DNA of 22,194 bases from Candidatus Aminicenantota bacterium (GCA_027062035.1 JAMOUL010000358.1:1-22194), one strand, 5' to 3'; counted from the first letter of the stretch, positions 1 through 8,087 are shown. Translations and numbers: made by a program. The notes: a model not told the origin generated them from the letters alone.

Positions 1-1
1 G

Positions 2-781
2 GCAGAGCTCTTCAGAGATCAGTCTTTTTTTTACAGGATAATTCCCTTCAAATCAATTTTTCAGAGGCTACCCGGGGTCGAAACAGGACTCCTTTTTACC
101 AACTCCTTTTCTTCAGCTTTAAATTTCTTTATAAATGGAATAAGGCGCAGAATCGGTTTCTCCACGGATTTAAGAAAACCGCTTCTCACAGACCCCATTC
201 CTCCGAAGAGGGATATCCATCAGGTCCTCCAGTACAACCTCCTGGCAGAATATCTGGTAGGGAAGGTAGACGAAAAAATGGAACTGGACGTGGAAAACAG
301 GAAAAAGGAAATAGATGTAATAATGCTTCCTGCAGCTTCCAAACAGGCCAAAAGATGGGGAGAAGAAAAATATCGGCTCCTGGGAGAATATCTTAAGAAA
401 AAGGGATTTACAGTGCTTTATCTGGGTTCAAAATCAGAGGAAGAACTTCTTAAAAGAGCTGCTGGTTCTCTTCCGTTTGCCACACCCCTTATGGGAAACC
501 TGCCCTCAACCCTATCAAGAGCCAGGGTGGTTGTGGGTAATGATACAGGACCAATTCATATAGCCGTTGCTGTGGGAACAAAGGTAATTGCCATTTTTGG
601 GCCAACTGACCCATCTCTAACCTCTCCATGGGGACAGAAGGATGCCTATATCTACAAAAATCCACCCTGCGGTCCGTGTCATCGAAGAAAATGTCCTCCT
701 TCAAAACACATTTGTATGAACTCAATTACAGTGGAAGAAGTGTTCGAAAAAACCCTGAAATTACTCAGGGAAAAATCTTAA
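2..781 (+). CDS. waaF: ADP-heptose:LPS heptosyltransferase (GT9 family), 5'-truncated
   Basis: The reading frame is open from the window edge (base 2) to the TAA at 779-781, so the N-terminus lies outside the window; the first internal ATG (278) is not the real start. The visible part begins in the N-terminal Rossmann-like domain, with a segment reading LLFTNSFSSAL then GIRRRIGFSTD, the acceptor-side pattern of heptosyltransferase II. The C-terminal domain carries GNDTGPIHIAVAVGTKVIAIFGPTDP, the hallmark ADP-heptose-binding DTGxxH region, followed by a Cys-rich PCGPCHRRKCP stretch typical of WaaF. The family adds L-glycero-D-manno-heptose to the LPS inner core at the cytoplasmic face of the inner membrane, so the organism probably makes LPS. 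WaaC/WaaQ-type paralogues share the fold, so the exact acceptor is inferred. The 3' end overlaps the convergent NSAR-like gene by 21 bases. Confidence 0.9.
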   Translation, partial: AELFRDQSFFYRIIPFKSIFQRLPGVETGLLFTNSFSSALNFFINGIRRRIGFSTDLRKPLLTDPIPPKRDIHQVLQYNLLAEYLVGKVDEKMELDVENRKKEIDVIMLPAASKQAKRWGEEKYRLLGEYLKKKGFTVLYLGSKSEEELLKRAAGSLPFATPLMGNLPSTLSRARVVVGNDTGPIHIAVAVGTKVIAIFGPTDPSLTSPWGQKDAYIYKNPPCGPCHRRKCPPSKHICMNSITVEEVFEKTLKLLREKS

Positions 782-1873
782 AATGCTCTTCTTTTCTACT
801 CTGTCCTCAAACACCTCAACCCCTATACCATCACCCCGGGGCACGTTAATATATCCAGGAGAAGAAAATTTAAATTCAGGAGTTATGTCCTCACTGTAAT
901 ATCTGCTGGTCTGAGATATGTCAGCTGGAAGCACAAAGGGAGGCAGAGAAGCTATATGAAGATTATGGGCTCTTCCTATACCTGTTTCCAGCATCCCACC
1001 ACAGAAAAATGGAATGCCGTGTTTTTTCCCGAAGCTCGCTGCCCTTAGAACTTCTCTTACCCCACCCATCCGTCCAACCTTTATGTTGATCACTGAGAAA
1101 GAATCCATGAGAAAGGCTTCTTCCAGCTTTCGTGCAGAAGTTATACTCTCGTCAAGGGCTATGGGAGATTTTATTTTTTTCTTCAACCTCGAATGAAAGT
1201 AAAGATCATCATTATAAAGAGGCTGTTCCATGAAAAGGAGGTCAAACTTATCCAGGGAAGCCAGTAAATCAAAGTCATCCAGAGTAAAGGCTGAATTGGC
1301 ATCCACGCCTATTGGAACATGGGGAAAGGTTTCTCTTACTTTCTCCAGGACCTGAACTTCCCATCCCGGGGCGATCTTAAGCTTAATTCTTAAATATCCC
1401 TCCTCCCAGAAGCTTGAAATTCTCTTAAGAAGAGAATCAACTGTCTTCTGTATTCCTATACTAACGCCTGCAGGAATTCTTTTTCTCCTGCCCCCATATA
1501 ATGAACTTAAAGATTTCCCTTCCATTTTCCCCTTCAAATCCCACAGGGCCAACGAAACACCCGCCTTTGCCATTCTGTTTCCCTTAAATATAGAGACCTC
1601 TCTATCGAAGCATTCGGGCTTAAAGTCACACTCCATTGCCAGGGGGAAAATGAATTCCTTAAGTGCTGATACAGCAGAAGAAATTGTCTCCTCATTATAA
1701 AGTGGATATTGTGAAGCCACTACTTCTCCCCATCCCACAAAATCCCCTTTCTTCACCCGTATAATTATTGCTTTCTTTTCCCATTCCTCACCAAAGCTTG
1801 TTTTAAACGGATGAACCAGTGGAAGGGAAATAATTATCCCTTCTATTTTTTTCTTATCAGTTTGTAATAGCAA
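761..1873 (-). CDS. Enolase-superfamily N-succinylamino acid racemase / o-succinylbenzoate synthase (MenC type 2)
   Basis: A 370-residue protein with the full muconate-lactonizing-enzyme layout: N-terminal capping domain (about 1-125) and C-terminal barrel. The active-site set is complete: KLK (Lys164/Lys166), Asp191 in VDANSAF, Glu216 in FMEQPL, Asp241 in ALDES and Lys265 in NIKVGRMGG. Arg268, three residues after the second catalytic Lys, matches the second-shell Arg known from the promiscuous NSAR/OSBS subfamily. No other menaquinone gene is in the window. The upstream neighbour is a GNAT acyltransferase, as in the described pathway in which a D-amino acid is N-succinylated, racemised by NSAR and hydrolysed to the L-amino acid, so NSAR activity seems more likely than menaquinone synthesis. 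The start appears to be a TTG preceded by AGAGGTGA, overlapping the GNAT gene by 31 bases. A dipeptide epimerase or pure OSBS role is not excluded. Confidence 0.85.
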   Translation of the reverse strand: MLLQTDKKKIEGIIISLPLVHPFKTSFGEEWEKKAIIIRVKKGDFVGWGEVVASQYPLYNEETISSAVSALKEFIFPLAMECDFKPECFDREVSIFKGNRMAKAGVSLALWDLKGKMEGKSLSSLYGGRRKRIPAGVSIGIQKTVDSLLKRISSFWEEGYLRIKLKIAPGWEVQVLEKVRETFPHVPIGVDANSAFTLDDFDLLASLDKFDLLFMEQPLYNDDLYFHSRLKKKIKSPIALDESITSARKLEEAFLMDSFSVINIKVGRMGGVREVLRAASFGKKHGIPFFCGGMLETGIGRAHNLHIASLPPFVLPADISQTSRYYSEDITPEFKFSSPGYINVPRGDGIGVEVFEDRVEKKSILRFFPE

Positions 1874-2601
1874 ATTTCACCTCTAACAAAGGAAAATATT
1901 TCATACTTTTCAAGCAAAGGTGGAAAGGTTTTATCTATAGCCTCAAACCACCTTATTGCCTTATCCCTGGGAAGGGAATTCATATCCTTCGGGATTCTAA
2001 AACCAAGGATTCTGAACTTCCCCAAGAGCTCGGGTTCCCATTCCTCCTCCGGGCCCCTTTCAAATAATATATATTCAGGGTCCCCAAAATCTCTCGCTTC
2101 CTCATGGTCTACCTTCCATTCAACAAGGAACCTGTGGGTGGGAAAACCTTTATTAAATTTTGAACTCAACGGGCCATAAAAATCGGAGAAATATTTCGAT
2201 ACCCTTGCCCCAAGCTTAACTATATTGAAATACGCATTCCTCGCCTGCAGGGGATCATAGGTCCAGGTAATTTTATGATACCCCAGTCTCCTTGCTTCTT
2301 CCCGCTGAACCAGCTTTATGTGGTAACCTATTCCCCTTCCCTGGTACTCTGGAACCACTGCAGTCATATGACTATGCAGAACAAGCTCTGGACCTTCCAG
2401 CAGGGGAAATGCAAGGGAAAAACCTATCATCTTACCATTTTCAAAGGCACCCAGAACAAGGCCTCCAAAACGTGCAGAAAGGACAAATATGGGAAGAGGA
2501 ACCACGTCCTCCGGCGTTTCAAACTCCCATGCCTTTTTTTGAATCTCCAGAGCCTCTTTTAGCTCTTTAATCTTTTCTATTTTTCTAATTTCCAGGGTCA
2601 T
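1843..2601 (-). CDS. GNAT-family N-acyltransferase (COG3375-like), possible amino-acid N-succinyltransferase
   Basis: A 252-residue GNAT protein. The acetyl/succinyl-CoA pyrophosphate-binding loop is visible as VVPEYQGRGIGYHIKL (about residues 83-98), preceded by the core strand LVLHSHMTAVVP and followed by ITWTYDPLQARNAYFNIVKLGA, a pattern I associate with COG3375 predicted acyltransferases. The C-terminal third is extra to the basic GNAT fold. Its stop overlaps the start of the NSAR/OSBS-type gene by 31 bases, so the two are almost certainly co-translated. GNAT partners of NSAR have been described as succinyl-CoA:D-amino acid N-succinyltransferases; that function here is inferred from the neighbour. 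The ATG at 2599-2601 has no recognisable Shine-Dalgarno sequence, only an AT-rich leader, and lies 20 bases after the amidotransferase-like gene. Confidence 0.8.
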   Translation of the reverse strand: MTLEIRKIEKIKELKEALEIQKKAWEFETPEDVVPLPIFVLSARFGGLVLGAFENGKMIGFSLAFPLLEGPELVLHSHMTAVVPEYQGRGIGYHIKLVQREEARRLGYHKITWTYDPLQARNAYFNIVKLGARVSKYFSDFYGPLSSKFNKGFPTHRFLVEWKVDHEEARDFGDPEYILFERGPEEEWEPELLGKFRILGFRIPKDMNSLPRDKAIRWFEAIDKTFPPLLEKYEIFSFVRGEICYYKLIRKK

Positions 2602-2621
2602 CTGAAAATATAAATATAATA

Positions 2622-3383
2622 TTAAAGGATTTTTACAGATACCTGCAAGTTTTCGTCAGCTATAAGCAGGTGATTTTCTTCCAGCTGATGCCACTCCCCG
2701 TGAGAAAGTTTTTCAGCGGCAACGATAACTGCCTCTTTACCGCGCAGGCCGCGGGATCTTATGGCAAGGTTAGAACTCACGGATGTACAGCATATATCAT
2801 CCTCCGGTACGGTTTTGAGATAAAATAAAGGAATTTCACCACTTCTGAAGGCGTAAAGTCTTTTACCATCGGTGAGCAGAAAATTGAGTGAGGAATATGA
2901 TGAAACGTTTTTAACCTCTTCTACCGCTTTTGCAATTCCCTTCTCCGGATGTTCTGTGTTCCAGAACTGTAGAATAAGCATAAAGAACCTTTCGCTGTCG
3001 GTCTCACCCTTAAGCCTTCCCTTCCATTCGTCCGAAAGTTTTTCTTCCAGACCCTTCCAGTTATTTATGGTACCCACATGAGCGAACATAAAGTTTTCGT
3101 AAAAGAATGGATGAGTATTGTACTCTCTCTCTTCGCCAACGGTTCTCTCCCTTATGTGAAAGATTATAATGTTAGAATGAATTGTCTCACCTATCTGCCA
3201 GAACTCTTCCTCTTCTACCGGTAATGGCAGTTTTATGGTTTTTACCGCTTCGTCCTCATACCAGCCCATTCCGAATCCACTTCTAATTTTAAGAAATACC
3301 TCGTCCCTGGCTATCCCTTCCTTTAAAAGCAGAAAACTAACATCCACTTTTTCTTTTGTAATTAAACCAAACAATCTACTCAT
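2622..3383 (-). CDS. Class II glutamine amidotransferase-like protein, nucleophile replaced (Ser2)
   Basis: A 253-residue protein with the YafJ-type class II (Ntn) amidotransferase fold. It begins MSRLFGL, has FGMGWYE (usual DGWGIGYY), HIRERTVGEE, NTHPF, FAHVGTINNW and a later TDSERF. In active relatives residue 2 is the catalytic Cys (MCRLFG) and the AHNG motif supplies the oxyanion-hole Asn. Here residue 2 is Ser (AGT codon) and the Asn is Val, while the Arg of HIR and the Asp of DSE remain. Classical glutaminase activity is therefore unlikely unless Ser acts as nucleophile. A subfamily beginning MSRLFG may exist elsewhere, which I cannot check. The start lacks a Shine-Dalgarno; only an AT-rich tract (TATAAA at 3395-3400, TAATAT at 3388-3393) precedes it. 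It lies 40 bases after mraY and 20 before the GNAT gene. Confidence 0.82.
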   Translation of the reverse strand: MSRLFGLITKEKVDVSFLLLKEGIARDEVFLKIRSGFGMGWYEDEAVKTIKLPLPVEEEEFWQIGETIHSNIIIFHIRERTVGEEREYNTHPFFYENFMFAHVGTINNWKGLEEKLSDEWKGRLKGETDSERFFMLILQFWNTEHPEKGIAKAVEEVKNVSSYSSLNFLLTDGKRLYAFRSGEIPLFYLKTVPEDDICCTSVSSNLAIRSRGLRGKEAVIVAAEKLSHGEWHQLEENHLLIADENLQVSVKIL

Positions 3384-3423
3384 TTCAATATTATTTTATA
3401 ACTCTGTTAAATAATTTCAATAA

Positions 3424-4515
3424 TTACCTGATTTTTAGAGAAGAAAGTGCCATAAGAGCCAGGATAAAGGAGATTATCCAGAATCTGATCACAATCTTCG
3501 TTTCCCCCCATCCCATATGTTGAAAGGTATGATGGAGAGGTGCCCTGTAGAATATCCTCCTGCCAAGCATCCTTATACCTACGAAGTCCTGAACAAAGGT
3601 GGAAAATAATTCGATAACAAAAACTCCTCCCACAATGAGGAATAGAACCTCCTGTTTTAAAAGAACGGCCTGTGTTGCCATAAATCCTCCCAGAAGAAGA
3701 GAGCCAGTATCGCCCAGAAAAACCTGAGCGGGAAAAGAATTAAACCAGAGAAAGCCAATACCTGCCCCCATAATAGCTGCAGAAAAAATCAGGATTTCGT
3801 GGGTACCGGGTACAAAGGGGAACAGCAAATAGGACGAGATCTTTACATTTCCCATAACATAGGCGAATATCCCGAAGACTGCTATGGTCATAATAGATGG
3901 TACTATGGCAAGGCCATCAAGGCCATCGGTCATGTTAACGGAATTTGTAACGAGTCCATAATAGAGTATTATAAAAACTCCGTATAAAACAGGGGGAAGC
4001 ACCACAAGAGGACTTTTAAGGAAGGGTATGTAAAAATTCAACATTATCTTTTCAGGGAGCGGGGAAATCTCCGGTCTGAAAACGATAAGGGAAATTATAA
4101 ATCCAAAGGCCAGCTGGGAAAATAGTTTGGGCCATCGACTGAGACCTCCTCCCACCCTTATTTTTATAATATCGTCCAGTCCTCCGAGAAACGCGAACCA
4201 CAGCATGGACAGGAAAAGGATATAAACAAACTTGTTGGACAGGTCACACCATAAAAGGGCAGAAATCCCCGCTGCGATTAAAATAATAAGCCCACCCATG
4301 GTGGGAGTTCCCTTTTTTGTCTTTCCGTAATCCAGGTACTCTCTGGGAAGGTCTCTTATCCCCCTGTAGTAAAGGTATCTGATTATGGGACCTCCAAGTA
4401 AAAGGGCCAGGAAAAGGCCGGTCAGCCCGGCAAAGATGGTTCGGGAACTTACGTAAACCAGCAACCTCGAAGCCGGAAACTTCCCCAGAAAGAGCTTTCC
4501 AAGAAAATATATCAT
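3424..4515 (-). CDS. mraY: Phospho-N-acetylmuramoyl-pentapeptide transferase MraY
   Basis: A 363-residue polytopic membrane protein of normal MraY length. It transfers phospho-MurNAc-pentapeptide from UDP to undecaprenyl phosphate, making lipid I on the inner face of the cytoplasmic membrane. Diagnostic motifs are all present: KKGTPTMGGL near residue 66, FLGGLDDIIKI (the DD pair) near 110, TNSVNMTDGLDGLA near 190, VFLGDTGSLLLGG near 265 and APLHHTFQHMGW (the HHH-type C-terminal motif) near 328. Its ATG overlaps the stop of the MurG-MurJ fusion gene as ATGA, so translation is coupled and the product of MraY is the substrate of the MurG domain encoded just upstream. In most genomes mraY precedes murG in the dcw cluster with murD and ftsW between; here the order is reversed and no other dcw gene is near. 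Confidence 0.97.
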   Translation of the reverse strand: MIYFLGKLFLGKFPASRLLVYVSSRTIFAGLTGLFLALLLGGPIIRYLYYRGIRDLPREYLDYGKTKKGTPTMGGLIILIAAGISALLWCDLSNKFVYILFLSMLWFAFLGGLDDIIKIRVGGGLSRWPKLFSQLAFGFIISLIVFRPEISPLPEKIMLNFYIPFLKSPLVVLPPVLYGVFIILYYGLVTNSVNMTDGLDGLAIVPSIMTIAVFGIFAYVMGNVKISSYLLFPFVPGTHEILIFSAAIMGAGIGFLWFNSFPAQVFLGDTGSLLLGGFMATQAVLLKQEVLFLIVGGVFVIELFSTFVQDFVGIRMLGRRIFYRAPLHHTFQHMGWGETKIVIRFWIISFILALMALSSLKIR

Positions 4516-7500
4516 TTTTCTCCCCTTAATCTGGATATTATATTTTTAATCGGGAAGATCGGTTTAAACCCCTCACTAATATCCATTATCTTTCCTGCCT
4601 CTTCTGAGGCCTTCCCGGAATCTATTTTCCCCCTGGAAAACAGATTTTCCAGCGCCCTGGCGCATGCTACCCTTATTTCATAATTACTGTGAGAATAAAA
4701 GGGCCTGATTTTTTCGATTATCTCTTCTCCGAATATCAGAGAAAGGGCGATAATTGTTTCCTTTACTACTTCAAAACGCCTATCCTCAAGAAGACGGTAG
4801 AGTGTTTTTCTCACTCTTTCGGATGATATTCCGTAAACGCCTATGGTTCGAGCACATGCCGCTCTTACCTCATAGTATTCATCTTCGCATCCTTCGAGGA
4901 GAACTTCGAGACTGGTTTGTTCTGGAGGAAGGGAAGCCAGCGCATCAGCAGCATTTCTCCTTATGAAACCAATGCTTTCCTTCCTTAAAGCTTCCTCCAG
5001 CTCCCTTCTGAACCGTTCAAAACCGTATATTCTAACCAGCTTGATTCCCACATTTCTCATTCTCCAGTTCTCAGAGCGGAGAAAAGCCTGGGCCCTGAGC
5101 TCCATATCGTTTCTATAGGGCTCGGGATCCCTCGCAAGGGCATCCACCATGGCTTCAGGCGGCAATAAAAGAGGTGAAATTGGGTGTTCCCTTTCCCTGT
5201 GTTTAACAGGACGGGTGATAAAGTAAAAAAGCACGAAAAACACAACTGCAAGGGTCAGAGAAAGTGTAAAGGAAATAAGAAGAGAGAAAAATGGGGAGAT
5301 GATTTTTATCCCCTTCAGCAGGCGGAAAAATGCATATCCACTGGATACACTTACTGTGGAAGCAAGGGTCCACCTCAGAAATGATTTACCAATTCTCATC
5401 CAGTCTATTTCCATATTATCTCTTCGCATCCTCATACTAAGTATAAGGAATCTTATTAACACTGCAAAATAAAGGGAAATGGATGTTGCAAGAGCCAAAC
5501 CCCTGAATCCAAGGGATGTCCTTACCAGGATAATGCTCAGAAGCACATTCAGGGAAATAACAGCAGCGTTTGTAAGCATTGAAATGTGGGTTTCAAGCCT
5601 TGCGGCAAAGAGTCGACCTGCCATTGAACTGAGGCCCCACGCCAGAATGGAAAGAGAATAAAAGACAAGACACGAAGCGGTCATTATAACGGACCTCGGC
5701 CCAAAGGCACCCCTCATAAATAAAAGCTGAATTATAGGGGTTGCAAAGGCAAAGGTAAATAGAGTAGCGGGAAGAAGGGTTAAAAATTGAAGTTCAAACC
5801 CTTTATATATAACATTGAGAGCGCCCTCCCTTTCCCTTGAAGCCAGTTTCCACGAAAAGTCCTTTAGAACCACATTGTTTATGGAGTTACCTATTACATT
5901 AACAGGTAACCTGAAAACAATAGCCGCAAAATAAAGAGCTGCTACTGCTCCGTTTTCGAGTGGGGTTGCAAGAATTTTGTCTACAATATCCGAAAGCTTG
6001 GAAAAGGAAACATCCAGAAGTATGGGAAGTGTTAGAAGCGCAACCACCCAGATTGCCCCCTGAAAGGAAACGGAGAATCTGGAAATCTTCCCGAGCCTTT
6101 TCTCGGTTTCTCTGGAAAAAAGCATCCACAGGAGAAAGGTAAGCTGAAGAATTCCGCCCAGAAGCACACCCACTCCAAGTGAAAACACATTTAACTTTGA
6201 AGAAAGAAAGATAACCGCCAGGATAATGCCTATGCTGTAAAAGGCTGAAGAAGCCTCAGCCTTTGCAAACCTATCGGATGCCTTTAAAATAGAAGAGGCC
6301 CATCCAGCAATTGCTATTATCACAAGATAGGGAAGCATTAAACGGGTAAGGGCTATTCCCTGAGAAAGTACCCCCTTTTTGACAAAACCAGGTGCAATAT
6401 ACTTAAACCAGTGTGGCAGGGATAATTCCAGAATCACAACTATTCCAAGGGCTGCAAGAGCAAAAAATACAAGCACTGAATATGCAAGCTTCCAGTGATC
6501 GCCCCCCCTTCTCTTAACCCTCAGAAAGGTGGGGAGGAATGCGCTATCCATCGCATTTTCAGCCACCACCCTTCGAAAGAAGCTGGCAATCATTAAAGAA
6601 ACTGCAAATATGTCTGTAGCAAGGCTGGCTCCAAAATAGCCTCCAATAAAAATTTCCCTCACAAATCCGAAGAATCTGGATACCAGAATTCCAAAGGCCG
6701 AGTAAGCGAATCTTCCTCTAAAACTCCTTTCCCTTTCCTCTTCCTCACTTTTGTCTTCAATTACGAATTTAAGGGTAATCCCATCCACATCAATTGCCAT
6801 GCCGTTTTTTATCTCTCCGTAACCATCAAGAAAGCCTTGATTATTCTTAATTCTGAATACAAGTTTTCTTCTTAAACCCCTTATTCTCACGCTGGAAAAA
6901 GGAGAAGATGAGATCACGTTTCTGGCAAAAATAAGGGGATGTTTCTCACCCCTGTAAATTAAGTAAAATTTTCGATTGATCCTTTCAGGAGGTTTAACAA
7001 CTTCCTTTATGAGCTCTTCTATTTCTATCTCCGGCTCTTCCTCTTCGATAATGGAAAACCTTTTTTTCATCTCGGGAACCTGTGGAAGCACTCTGTTAAG
7101 AACCTGAAGTAAAACCTCCGGAGAAAGACCTTCTCTATAATCTTCAAAGGCAATTTCTGCTACCCCCGCTCTTTTAAGAGGCAATGCATTGGATAACTGA
7201 TGTTCACCGGGAAGCCCCAATTTGGGAACAAAAATAGCAGGGATTTTTACACTCTTTATCTCCTCAACAGTGCCAGCACCTGCCCTGCATATAATCAAAT
7301 CCGCGGCTGAATAGGCCAGCTCCATTTCGTGAATGTATTCTTTGAGTATATATCTTCCATCCTCCAGTACGCCCTTTTCTCCAAGGATCTCCCTTGTATC
7401 TTCATAAGCTCTATAGCCTGGAGTTCCTATTCCTGTGGAGTGAATTACCCAGAGCCCCCATTTTAGAAGTTCATCTGCTATTCTTGCTACAGCCCTATTT

Positions 7501-8087
7501 ATGGATCTTGCCCCTCTGCTGCCCCCGGTGACAAGGAGTACTGTAGCGTTTTCTTCTATACCAAGCAAAGCCCTGGCTTTGTTCTTGTCGATCTTCTGAA
7601 TCCTCTTCCTTAACGGATAACCGGTAAAAAAAACTCTTCCTCTTAAAAGGCTTTTAGTCTCCTTAAAGCTAACGCCCACAGCCGAAGCAAATCGTGCAAG
7701 AATTCTATTGGCCCTGCCCGGGACAAGATTCTGCTCATGAATCACCACAGGAATCCCCAGTAATCTTGCTGCAATTACTACCGGTACCGAAACATATCCA
7801 CCGCTGGAGATAAGAACCGAAGGTTTTATTTTCTTCAGTTTTCTGTAAGACTTCAATATGCCAGCCGGAAGAACAAAAAGGAACTTTATTAACCCAATAA
7901 AATCCTTTTTTGAAGTGGGAAAGGAGACGGCAGGTATTGATATAAACTCCATCTCCCTTACCATTCTCGCTTCTGCCCCTCTTCTGGTCCCAAAATAAAA
8001 GAACTCTCCTTCCCCCAGTCTCTCGGCTATCGCTATCAGGGGATAAACGTGTCCACCTGTTCCTCCACCGGCCAGTGCAACCTTCAT
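4512..8087 (-). CDS. murG-murJ: MurG-MurJ fusion with a beta-rich linker domain and C-terminal HEAT-like repeats
   Basis: One uninterrupted 1191-codon frame. Residues 1-364 are a full MurG (lipid II-forming GlcNAc transferase): GGGTGGHVYP at 7-16, HEQN at 117-120, GGSRGA at 188-193, CRAGAGTVEE at 267-276, GEHQLSNA at 294-301. Residues about 372-445 form a small beta-rich domain ending NGMAIDVDGITLKF, perhaps a degenerate FHA-like fold. Residues about 455-960 are a full MurJ/MviN flippase with many membrane segments; Arg471, Arg477 and Arg505 have the same spacing as Arg18, Arg24 and Arg52 of E. coli MurJ, and Asp492 and Glu510 also fit. Residues about 970-1150 contain HEAT-like helical repeats. 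With 14 membrane segments both ends would be cytoplasmic, which is consistent. Lipid II could thus be made and flipped by one polypeptide. The ATG has no Shine-Dalgarno; TAATAT lies six bases upstream. Confidence 0.93.
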   Translation of the reverse strand: MKVALAGGGTGGHVYPLIAIAERLGEGEFFYFGTRRGAEARMVREMEFISIPAVSFPTSKKDFIGLIKFLFVLPAGILKSYRKLKKIKPSVLISSGGYVSVPVVIAARLLGIPVVIHEQNLVPGRANRILARFASAVGVSFKETKSLLRGRVFFTGYPLRKRIQKIDKNKARALLGIEENATVLLVTGGSRGARSINRAVARIADELLKWGLWVIHSTGIGTPGYRAYEDTREILGEKGVLEDGRYILKEYIHEMELAYSAADLIICRAGAGTVEEIKSVKIPAIFVPKLGLPGEHQLSNALPLKRAGVAEIAFEDYREGLSPEVLLQVLNRVLPQVPEMKKRFSIIEEEEPEIEIEELIKEVVKPPERINRKFYLIYRGEKHPLIFARNVISSSPFSSVRIRGLRRKLVFRIKNNQGFLDGYGEIKNGMAIDVDGITLKFVIEDKSEEEERERSFRGRFAYSAFGILVSRFFGFVREIFIGGYFGASLATDIFAVSLMIASFFRRVVAENAMDSAFLPTFLRVKRRGGDHWKLAYSVLVFFALAALGIVVILELSLPHWFKYIAPGFVKKGVLSQGIALTRLMLPYLVIIAIAGWASSILKASDRFAKAEASSAFYSIGIILAVIFLSSKLNVFSLGVGVLLGGILQLTFLLWMLFSRETEKRLGKISRFSVSFQGAIWVVALLTLPILLDVSFSKLSDIVDKILATPLENGAVAALYFAAIVFRLPVNVIGNSINNVVLKDFSWKLASREREGALNVIYKGFELQFLTLLPATLFTFAFATPIIQLLFMRGAFGPRSVIMTASCLVFYSLSILAWGLSSMAGRLFAARLETHISMLTNAAVISLNVLLSIILVRTSLGFRGLALATSISLYFAVLIRFLILSMRMRRDNMEIDWMRIGKSFLRWTLASTVSVSSGYAFFRLLKGIKIISPFFSLLISFTLSLTLAVVFFVLFYFITRPVKHREREHPISPLLLPPEAMVDALARDPEPYRNDMELRAQAFLRSENWRMRNVGIKLVRIYGFERFRRELEEALRKESIGFIRRNAADALASLPPEQTSLEVLLEGCEDEYYEVRAACARTIGVYGISSERVRKTLYRLLEDRRFEVVKETIIALSLIFGEEIIEKIRPFYSHSNYEIRVACARALENLFSRGKIDSGKASEEAGKIMDISEGFKPIFPIKNIISRLRGEK

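Noticed and set aside
278..781. Heptosyltransferase starting at the ATG at 278
   Set aside because: The frame stays open to the window edge and the upstream translation shows heptosyltransferase N-terminal motifs, so this ATG is internal.
3388..3423. Sigma70 promoter before the amidotransferase-like gene (TTGAAA and TATAAA)
   Set aside because: The spacing between the two boxes is only 14 bases, too short for a normal promoter; AT-rich sequence alone could explain it.
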